A program made the translations under genes and the position numbers. This document shows positions 33,229 to 38,955 of a DNA stretch of 38,955 nucleotides, one piece after another. The stretch is from Gammaproteobacteria bacterium (lineage in GTDB: Bacteria; Pseudomonadota; Gammaproteobacteria; Steroidobacterales; Steroidobacteraceae): positions 1-38,955 of the forward strand of contig JAFAPI010000155.1 of NCBI GenBank assembly GCA_019247195.1, read 5' to 3'. Numbering within the stretch: the stretch's first letter is position 1; each line of letters starts with the position of its first letter. The notes under the pieces are model-generated. The model was not told where the DNA came from and ran no database searches. It saw only the letters and a list, made by a program, of their open reading frames with translations.

Positions 33229-33830
33229 GGAGCGGGCGCGGAGCGCGGCCCGCGCCGAGCTTCGAGGAGCGCCAGCCGCGCCTGCAGCCGGTCGAGGTCC
33301 TCGCGCAACGTGTCCACGCCGCGCAGGAACGACTCCGCCTCGGTGCGCGGCACGAGGTCGCGCCGCTCATGCGCCAGGTACTCGGCGAGATTGCGCAGCC
33401 CGGTGGACGCGGCGCGGCGTGTGAAATCCACGCCGGCGCGGGCCAGCCCGCCGAGGCGGTGCGCGGCGACGTCGCCGGTGAGGAGCGACAGCTCCTCCTC
33501 GGGATCCGGGCGCAGCAGCGCCAGGAGCTCCGCGAATTGCTCCGCGAGCTGCGCATCGCCACTCACGGTGACCGCACCGCTGCGCAGGGTGGCCTCGCGT
33601 GCCGGTCCGAGCAGGGCCAGGAGCGTGAAGGGCCCGCCGCGGCACGCCGCGTCCGCCGGTACGTCCCCCAGCGCAAGCGTGAGGGTCGCGCCATTGCTCG
33701 CGATGCGCAGGCGTGCCAGCCCCTCGGCCTCGAGCGCGAAGCTGCGGCCGGCGAGCGCCGCGCACAGGGTGCGCGCACGGATCGAGCGTGGCAGGCCACG
33801 GTTGAGCAGGTTTTCCAGCGTGCCGAGCAT
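33225..33830 (-). CDS. ubiJ: UbiJ, SCP2-domain ubiquinone biosynthesis accessory factor
   Basis: The ATG at 33830 shares its base with the ubiE stop (TGATG). The 201-aa protein begins [26 protein letters not shown]. An N-terminal SCP2 sterol-carrier-like lipid-binding domain (about 15-105, with [15 protein letters not shown]) follows, then a helical region and a C-terminal coiled coil ([23 protein letters not shown]). In E. coli, UbiJ and UbiK form a lipid-binding accessory of the Ubi metabolon. Its position between ubiE and ubiB secures the assignment despite low family conservation. Confidence 0.93.
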   Translation of the reverse strand: MLGTLENLLNRGLPRSIRARTLCAALAGRSFALEAEGLARLRIASNGATLTLALGDVPADAACRGGPFTLLALLGPAREATLRSGAVTVSGDAQLAEQFAELLALLRPDPEEELSLLTGDVAAHRLGGLARAGVDFTRRAASTGLRNLAEYLAHERRDLVPRTEAESFLRGVDTLREDLDRLQARLALLEARRGPRSAPAP

Positions 33831-34579
33831 CAGTACTTGTAGCCGCGATGCAGGGCGACGATGCCGCCGCTGAGGTTGTGGTAGCGGCAGTCCTCGAGTC
33901 CGGCTGCGCGCATCAGCTCGAGCAGCTGCGCCTGGTCCGGATGCATGCGGATCGATTCGGCCAGGTAGCGGTAGCTGTCGGCATCGCCGGTCACGACACG
34001 GCCCAGCCGCGGCAGAACGTGGAAGGAGTACGCATCGTAGAGTGGCGCGAGCCCGGGCAACACCGGATGCGAGAACTCCAGCACCAACAGCTGCCCCCCC
34101 GGTCGCAGCACGCGTCGCATGCAGGCGAGCGCGGCGGGCTTGTCGGTGACGTTACGTAATCCGAAGCCGATGGTGACGCAGTCGAAGCTGTGATCCGGAA
34201 ACGGCAGCGCCGCGGCATCCGCCTGCACGCAACGCACCTGGCGCACCAGGCCCGCATCGATCAGCCGGTCGCGGCCGCGCGCGAGCATGGCCGCGTTGAT
34301 GTCGGAGAGGATCACGAGCCCCTGCGCGCCGACCTGACGCGCCAGACCCACGGCCAGGTCCCCGCTGCCGCCGGCCACGTCGAGGGCGCGTTGCCCGCGG
34401 CGCAGGTTCGCCACCGAGAGCGTGAAGCGCTTCCACAGCCGGTGCGCACCACCGGACATGAGATCGTTCATCAGGTCGTAGCGGTCGGCTACCGAGTCGA
34501 ACACGCCCCGCACGCGACGGGTCTTCTCCGCCGGCGCGACGCGCTCGAAGCCGAAATCGGTGAGGGGATCGGGGCTCAT
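33830..34579 (-). CDS. ubiE: UbiE, demethylubiquinone/demethylmenaquinone C-methyltransferase
   Basis: The 249-aa SAM-dependent class I methyltransferase starts at ATG 34579. The family signature is complete: [30 protein letters not shown] motif [72 protein letters not shown] and the C-terminal [15 protein letters not shown]. It performs the C-methylation step of ubiquinone (and menaquinone, if made) synthesis. It is the first gene of the ubiE-ubiJ-ubiB-MATE operon, whose junctions all overlap or lie within 2 nt. Confidence 0.98.
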   Translation of the reverse strand: MSPDPLTDFGFERVAPAEKTRRVRGVFDSVADRYDLMNDLMSGGAHRLWKRFTLSVANLRRGQRALDVAGGSGDLAVGLARQVGAQGLVILSDINAAMLARGRDRLIDAGLVRQVRCVQADAAALPFPDHSFDCVTIGFGLRNVTDKPAALACMRRVLRPGGQLLVLEFSHPVLPGLAPLYDAYSFHVLPRLGRVVTGDADSYRYLAESIRMHPDQAQLLELMRAAGLEDCRYHNLSGGIVALHRGYKY

Positions 34580-34606
34580 GCGCTCGGTGCTCAGGAAGGC
34601 GCGGGC

Positions 34607-34612
34607 ATTCTA
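34607..34612 (-). promoter_or_regulatory. Candidate -10 element for the ubi operon
   Basis: TAGAAT on the minus strand (5 of 6 to TATAAT) lies 28 nt before the ubiE ATG in otherwise GC-rich sequence. The expected -35 position has no good TTGACA match, so this is tentative. Confidence 0.35.
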
Positions 34613-34708
34613 GCGAATGGCCGCGTCGGCCTCCGCGCGCCGTTCCTGTTGCATTTTCGGACAGGCGGCGCGCAGAATCGGGCCCGATTGAGGGGGTCTT
34701 GTGACGAG

Positions 34709-34741
34709 CGGGCCGGACAGCGATGTCCGGCCCGTTTCATT
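34709..34741. terminator. Strong hairpin at the 3' end of the DUF971 gene
   Basis: CGGGCCGGACA (34709-34719) pairs perfectly over 11 bp with TGTCCGGCCCG (34724-34734) around a GCGA loop. The plus strand continues TTTCATTT, so the T-rich tail faces plus-strand transcription. On the minus strand the hairpin follows the DUF971 stop within 2 nt but without a U-run. It probably ends the DUF971 transcript or acts in both directions. Confidence 0.7.
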
Positions 34742-35087
34742 TCGGCGCCGCCTGCGCCTTGCGCCGCAGGTACTCGGCCCACTTGCTGGCCTGCTCGACG
34801 CCCAGCTCACGCAGGTACTTCCAGGTATAGAGCCCGGTGTCGTGGCCGTCATCGAACACCAGCTTGACCGCGTACTGCCCGACGGGCTCGACCGCGCGGA
34901 TGCCGACCCCTTCCTTGCCGAGCACGAGCACTTCCTGACCTGGACCGTGGCCCTTCACCTCCGCGGAGGGTGAATGCACGCGCAGGTACTCGAAGGGAAG
35001 CGCGTAACGCGCGCCGTCCTGGAAGGACACCTCGAGTACGCGCGCGGCGCGCCGCAGCCGGATCTCGGTGGGGATGGGCTCGCTCAT
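34737..35087 (-). CDS. DUF971 domain-containing protein
   Basis: Start ATG 35087 (MSEPIPTEIRLRRAARVLEVSFQDG) gives 116 aa, the usual length. The frame continues upstream through a repeat without family similarity. Family blocks are RVLEVSFQDGARYALPFEYLRVHSPSAEVKGHG, GIRAVEPVGQYAVKLVFDDGHDTGLYTWKYLRELG and the basic helical tail. DUF971 (GBBH-like N-terminal domain) is found alone or in iron-sulfur-related and carnitine-related proteins. In pseudomonads the gene commonly stands just before ubiE, as here. Function unknown; a role in Fe-S or quinone metabolism is guesswork. Confidence 0.92.
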   Translation of the reverse strand: MSEPIPTEIRLRRAARVLEVSFQDGARYALPFEYLRVHSPSAEVKGHGPGQEVLVLGKEGVGIRAVEPVGQYAVKLVFDDGHDTGLYTWKYLRELGVEQASKWAEYLRRKAQAAPK

Positions 35088-35105
35088 GACCCTATTGACC
35101 CTATT
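35088..35105. repeat. 9-bp tandem direct repeat at the DUF971 start
   Basis: GACCCTATT occurs twice in tandem (35088-35096 and 35097-35105), directly before the DUF971 ATG on the minus strand and followed by the AT-rich TAAAAG. On the minus strand each unit supplies an AGGG that could act in ribosome binding. It could also be an operator half-site pair for the divergent genes. Confidence 0.5.
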
Positions 35106-35219
35106 TAAAAGTATGGCAGCTACTGGACGTGGGGGTTGCTGCGCTGCACAATGCAGGTTCGGTCCGGCCGGAGCGCCGGGCGGCGCGCGCGGCGCAGGCG
35201 CAAAAAACGCGCTCGCCTC

Positions 35220-35225
35220 TATACT
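35220..35225 (+). promoter_or_regulatory. Candidate -10 element for the FAD/Fe-S oxidoreductase operon
   Basis: TATACT (5 of 6 to TATAAT) with an A6 run at 35202-35207 upstream lies about 59 nt before the ATG at 35284. No clear -35 is found at 16-18 bp, so an activator may be required. Tentative. Confidence 0.35.
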
Positions 35226-35283
35226 CACCGTCCCGTTTTACCGTTGAGGGCCCAGGGGCCGCCACGTCGGCCCCGGGCAGTGA

Positions 35284-37095
35284 ATGGAACCGACCGATAC
35301 CTCGCACCCTGATTACTACCATCGCGTCGTGGATTGTCAGTGGGCCTGTCCGGCCCACACCGATGTCCCTGAATACATCCGTCTGATCGCCCAAGGCCGC
35401 TTCACCGAGGCCTACATGGTGAACCGGCACTCCAATGTCTTCCCGGGGATCCTGGGGCGTGTGTGCGACCGGCCGTGCGAGCCGGCCTGCCGGCGCGGGC
35501 GCATCGAGCAAAAACCGGTCGCGATCTGCCGCCTCAAGCGGGTCGCGGCCGATCACCGCGAGGACGTGAGCGCGCGGCTGCCGAAGGTCCCGAAGGTGAA
35601 AAACGGCAAGCGCGTCGCCTGCATCGGCGCCGGCTGCGCTTCGCTCACGGTGGCCAACGACCTGCTGCCGCTTGGCTACCAGGTCAGCATTTTCGAGCAG
35701 TACGGCGAGCCCGGCGGCCTGATGCGCACCAACATCCCCTCCTTCCGCCTGCCCGCGGCGGTGCTCAACGAGGAGATCGCGATGATCACCGGGCTCGGGG
35801 TCGACCTGCGCCTGAACTCCCCGGTGCCGAGCATGCGTGCGCTGCTCACGCAGGGGTTCGATGCGGTGTTCGTGGGCTCGGGGGCGCCCAAGGGCAAGGA
35901 GCTCGACCTGCCGGGCCGCGCCGCGGCCAGCGCCAACGTGCACATCGGCATCGCCTGGCTCGAGTCGGTGGCGTTCGGCCACGTGAGCCGCATCGGTGAG
36001 CGCGTACTGATCATCGGCGTCGGCAACACGGCGATGGACTGCTGCCGCACCAGCCTGCGCCTGGGCGCGACGAACGTGAAGGTGATGGCGCGCAAGCCGC
36101 GCGGCTTCTTCAAGGCCTCGGTGTGGGAGCTCGAGGACGCCGAGGAGGAGAGCGTGCAGATCGTCGTCAATCGCTCGCCCAAGGCCTTCGTCACCGCCAA
36201 CGGCCGGCTGAGCGGCATGCTCTTCGATCAGATGGAGTACGAGCTCGACGCCAACGGGCGCATCACCGCGGAGCGCGTTACCGGCGAGGAGTTCCTGCCC
36301 GCCGATGACGTCATCCTGGCCATCGGCCAGGAGAACGCCTTCCCGTGGGTGGAGCGCGATCTCGGCATCCAGTTCGATCGCTGGGACGTGCCGGTCATCG
36401 ACCCGGCGACCTTCCAGTCGACGCGCGCCGGGGTCTTCTTCGGTGGCGACGCCGCTTTCGGACCGAAGAACATCATCTGGGCCGTCGAGCACGGCCACCA
36501 GGCCGCCATCTCGATCCACCGCCACTGCCAGGGCGAGCCGGTGCAGGTGCGCCTGCCGCCGGGCATGAACCTGCAGAGCCGCAAGATGGGCATGCACGAG
36601 TGGAGCTACTCGAACGATTACACCCCGGTGGAACGGCGACTGATGCCGCACGTCTCCCTCAAGGAGCGCTTCAAGAAGCTCAACATCGAGGTCGAGCTCG
36701 GCTTCACCGCCGGTCAGGTGGAGCAGGAAGTGCAGCGCTGCCTCAACTGCGACGTGCAGACCGTGTTCACCGCCAAGCTGTGCATCGAGTGCGATGCGTG
36801 CATCGACATCTGCCCGGTGGACTGTCTGACCATAACCCACAACGGCACCGAGGCGGAGGTTCGCTCGCGGCTGAAGGCGCCGGCGCGCAACCCGGCCCAG
36901 CCGCTGTACGTCTCGGCGGCGCTGCCGCAGACCGCGCGCGTCATGGTCAAGGACGAGGACCTGTGCGTGCACTGTGGGCTGTGCGCCGAGCGCTGTCCGA
37001 CCGCCGCCTGGGATATGCAGAAGTCCGAGCTGCACTGGCCGCATGCCGGCGACGAGGCCGATGCCCTGGCCGCGCAGCAGCCGAAGATCGCCTAA
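35284..37095 (+). CDS. GltD-like FAD-dependent NAD(P) oxidoreductase with C-terminal 2[4Fe-4S] ferredoxin domain
   Basis: The 603-aa protein resembles the small subunit of glutamate synthase. The N-terminal Fe-S region has C18/C22 and C61, C65, C69 (GRVCDRPCEPACRRG). The FAD fold starts at VACIGAGCASLTVANDL, where the usual Pro of GAGPA is Cys. The NAD(P) fold starts at VLIIGVGNTAMDCCRTSLRLGA, and the second FAD motif is GVFFGGDAAFGPKNIIWAVEHGHQAA. The C-terminus carries two ferredoxin motifs, C500-x2-C503-x2-C506-x3-C510 and C561-x2-C564-x2-C567-x3-C571, plus a CLNC at 486-489. Since a 2-oxoacid:acceptor oxidoreductase gene follows 28 nt downstream, this subunit likely shuttles electrons between that enzyme's Fe-S clusters and NAD(P). 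No gltB is present. Confidence 0.9.
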   Translation: MEPTDTSHPDYYHRVVDCQWACPAHTDVPEYIRLIAQGRFTEAYMVNRHSNVFPGILGRVCDRPCEPACRRGRIEQKPVAICRLKRVAADHREDVSARLPKVPKVKNGKRVACIGAGCASLTVANDLLPLGYQVSIFEQYGEPGGLMRTNIPSFRLPAAVLNEEIAMITGLGVDLRLNSPVPSMRALLTQGFDAVFVGSGAPKGKELDLPGRAAASANVHIGIAWLESVAFGHVSRIGERVLIIGVGNTAMDCCRTSLRLGATNVKVMARKPRGFFKASVWELEDAEEESVQIVVNRSPKAFVTANGRLSGMLFDQMEYELDANGRITAERVTGEEFLPADDVILAIGQENAFPWVERDLGIQFDRWDVPVIDPATFQSTRAGVFFGGDAAFGPKNIIWAVEHGHQAAISIHRHCQGEPVQVRLPPGMNLQSRKMGMHEWSYSNDYTPVERRLMPHVSLKERFKKLNIEVELGFTAGQVEQEVQRCLNCDVQTVFTAKLCIECDACIDICPVDCLTITHNGTEAEVRSRLKAPARNPAQPLYVSAALPQTARVMVKDEDLCVHCGLCAERCPTAAWDMQKSELHWPHAGDEADALAAQQPKIA

Positions 37096-37123
37096 CTTCC
37101 ACGGCCCGTCCTGCCCTACCGCC

Positions 37124-38955
37124 ATGTCGCCAGCCACCCCGCGCGTCAACGACTTCACGCTCAAGATCGCCACGGTCAACGGCACCGGCTCGGCCAGTGC
37201 CAACACGCTGCTGATGAAGTCGATCTTCCGCAGCGGCATTCCGGTGATGGGCAAGAACTACTTCCCCTCCAACATCCAGGGGCTGCCCACCTGGTACGAG
37301 ATCCGCGTCACCCGCGAGGGCTACGTCGCGCGCTCGGGCCGGGTGGACATCATGGTGGCGATGAACGCCGAGACCTACGCGCGCGACGTGCGCGAGGTCG
37401 CCCCGGGCGGCTACCTGGTCTACGACTCGACCTGGCCACGCCCGGCGCTGCTGAAGCGCGAGGACATCACCGTGCTCGGCGTACCGCTGGCGCGGCTCTG
37501 TAACGAGAACTTCAACGGGGTGCGCACGCGCATCCTCATGAAGAACATCTGCTACGCCGGGGTGCTGGCGGCGCTGCTCGATCTCGACCTGGAGCGCATC
37601 CGCGAGCTGCTCGCCGAGACTTACGCCAAGAAGCCGCAGCTGGTGGCAAGCAACATGCAGGCCATCCAGCTCGGCTATGACTACGCGCGCGCCAACTTCC
37701 AGTGCCCGCTGCCGCTGCACGTCAGCGCGCTGCCGGCGCAGGACGGCCACCTGATGATCGACGGCAACACTGCCGCTGCACTCGGCTGCGTGTACGCCGG
37801 GGCGACCGTGGCGGCCTGGTACCCGATCACCCCCTCCACCTCGCTGATGGACGCGTTCAAGATGTTCTGCGACCGCGCGCGCGTCGACAAGGCGAGCGGG
37901 CGGCGCAATTTCGCCTTCATCCAGGCCGAGGACGAGCTGGCCGCGATCGGCATGGTCATCGGCGCGATGTGGAATGGCGCGCGGGCCTTCACCGCCACCT
38001 CAGGTCCCGGCATCTCGCTCATGAACGAGTTCCTCGGCCTGGCGTACTACGCCGAGGTCCCGGCGGTCATCTTCGATATCCAGCGCGTCGGGCCCTCGAC
38101 CGGCATGCCGACGCGCACCCAGCAGGGCGACATCCTGGCCGCCGCCTATGCCTCGCACGGCGATACGCGCCACGTCTGTCTCTATCCGGCCAACCCGGAG
38201 GAGTGCTTCTACATGGCGGTGCAGGCCTTCGACCTCGCCGAGCGGCTGCAAACCCCGGTGCTGGTGCTGTCGGATCTGGATATCGGCATGAACGACTGGA
38301 TGTGCCCGCCGCTGCGCTGGGACGACAGCTATCGCCCCGACCGCGGCAAGATCCTCAGCCGCGAGGAGGTGCTGAAGCTGGAGAAGTTCTACCGCTTCAT
38401 CGACAAGGACGGCGATGGCATCACCCCCCGCACCCTGCCCGGCGTGCACCCCAAGGCGGCCTACTTTACCCGCGGCTCGGGACACACCCAGTTCGGCACC
38501 TATACCGAGGACCCGGCGGAGTACCAGCTGGTGCTCGACCGGCTGACCAAGAAGTGGGCGACCGCCAGGCGCCTGGTGCCGCGCGCCGTCATCGACGCCC
38601 GCGCCGACAGCCCGGTCGGCCTGGTGTCGCTCGGCAGCTGCGACGGCGCGATCCGCGAGGCGCTCGATGTGCTGCGCGCGCGCGGCGTGACGCTCGACTA
38701 CCTGCGGGTGCGCTCCTTTCCCTTCACCGAGGACGTCGAGCGCTTCCTGGGGGCGCACCAGCTGCTGTTCGTCGTGGAGCAGAACCGGGACGCGCAGCTG
38801 CGCGCCCTGCTGACCCTCGAGACTGCCGTGGACAAGCACAAGCTGCGCTCGCTCCTGCATTATAGCGGGCTCGCCATCTCCTCCGCCTTCATCGTCGAAG
38901 GTGTGCTCGGGGAGCTGGGGACGCAGAGCGAGGCGCGCAAGGTGAGCGTCGCCGG
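37124..38955 (+). CDS. 2-oxoacid:acceptor oxidoreductase, fused gamma-alpha subunit, 3' partial
   Basis: ATG 37124 (MSPATPRVNDFTLKIATVNGTGSASANTLL) opens a frame that runs unbroken for 610 codons to the right edge, so the stop is outside. The N-terminal gamma domain (about 12-190) has VNGTGSASANTLLMKSIF, NYFPSNIQGLPTWYEIRV and VDIMVAMN. The alpha domain starts near DGNTAAALGCVYAGATVAAWYPITPSTSLMD, followed by FIQAEDELAAIGMVIGAMWNGARAFTATSGPGISLM and RVGPSTGMPTRTQQGD. This is the KorA-type arrangement. The beta subunit with thiamine diphosphate should follow beyond the window. The complex would oxidatively decarboxylate a 2-oxoacid (2-oxoglutarate is a common substrate) with CoA, giving low-potential electrons to the Fe-S/flavin partner upstream. 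Confidence 0.93.
   Translation, partial: MSPATPRVNDFTLKIATVNGTGSASANTLLMKSIFRSGIPVMGKNYFPSNIQGLPTWYEIRVTREGYVARSGRVDIMVAMNAETYARDVREVAPGGYLVYDSTWPRPALLKREDITVLGVPLARLCNENFNGVRTRILMKNICYAGVLAALLDLDLERIRELLAETYAKKPQLVASNMQAIQLGYDYARANFQCPLPLHVSALPAQDGHLMIDGNTAAALGCVYAGATVAAWYPITPSTSLMDAFKMFCDRARVDKASGRRNFAFIQAEDELAAIGMVIGAMWNGARAFTATSGPGISLMNEFLGLAYYAEVPAVIFDIQRVGPSTGMPTRTQQGDILAAAYASHGDTRHVCLYPANPEECFYMAVQAFDLAERLQTPVLVLSDLDIGMNDWMCPPLRWDDSYRPDRGKILSREEVLKLEKFYRFIDKDGDGITPRTLPGVHPKAAYFTRGSGHTQFGTYTEDPAEYQLVLDRLTKKWATARRLVPRAVIDARADSPVGLVSLGSCDGAIREALDVLRARGVTLDYLRVRSFPFTEDVERFLGAHQLLFVVEQNRDAQLRALLTLETAVDKHKLRSLLHYSGLAISSAFIVEGVLGELGTQSEARKVSVA

Noticed and set aside
35101-37254. Open frame of 717 codons on the minus strand opposite the FAD/Fe-S oxidoreductase
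   Set aside because: It is a shadow of the real gene caused by high GC third positions: the sequence is rich in His, Arg, Leu and Ala without any domain pattern, and the plus strand encodes a clear oxidoreductase.
1-38955. tRNA, rRNA, CRISPR array, insertion sequence or prophage genes
   Set aside because: No cloverleaf-like sequence, regularly spaced repeats, transposase or phage proteins were seen on either strand.

Overview
This is a gene-dense, high-GC (roughly 70%) bacterial chromosome segment with short intergenic gaps and many 1-8 nt stop/start overlaps. The gene content suggests a gammaproteobacterium, perhaps near Xanthomonadales, Nevskiales or Steroidobacterales: a ubiE-ubiJ-ubiB ubiquinone cluster beside a DUF971 gene, YajQ, OxyR-controlled peroxidase genes, and an attenuated seven-gene trp operon. 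The taxonomic placement is inference. I see no rRNA, tRNA, CRISPR array, insertion sequence or prophage.

Layout. 1-3011: a 5'-truncated GlxA-type AraC regulator and an M13-family metallopeptidase whose zinc motif reads HDMTH, not HExxH; this stretch looks clearly less GC-rich than the rest. 3082-7138: a LytTR two-component pair, then a protein with a catalytically degenerate EAL domain preceded by three interlocking inverted repeats. 7139-11535: DUF1993, LysR regulator, long acyl-CoA dehydrogenase, Tat-exported aldo/keto reductase. 11536-15111: LCAT-like hydrolase, PCu(A)C copper chaperone, EamA transporter and an alpha/beta hydrolase coupled to oxyR. 15108-17217: divergent oxyR / ahpC-ahpD around a four-element OxyR site. 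17327-19030: BtuF-like binding protein, yajQ and a small conserved protein.

19161-25778 holds the complete tryptophan pathway in unfused order trpE-G-D-C-F-B-A. Every junction overlaps. It is preceded by a promoter, a 15-residue leader peptide with three consecutive Trp codons, mutually exclusive antiterminator and terminator hairpins, and a strong Shine-Dalgarno before a TTG-started trpE. The promoter spacing puts the transcription start at or next to the leader ATG, so the leader mRNA appears leaderless. This arrangement is reminiscent of rhizobial trpL and is the most interesting regulatory element in the window. A hotdog-like thioesterase candidate follows trpA by 18 nt.

26806-34579, all on the minus strand: two FtsX-type ABC permeases without an ATPase, an aldo/keto reductase, and a ubiE-ubiJ-ubiB-MATE operon. 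34737-35087 is DUF971. 35284 to the right edge, on the plus strand, is a GltD-like FAD/Fe-S oxidoreductase followed by a 2-oxoacid:acceptor oxidoreductase gamma-alpha fusion that runs off the window. Together they suggest a 2-oxoacid oxidoreductase module with its own NAD(P)H/flavin electron-transfer partner.
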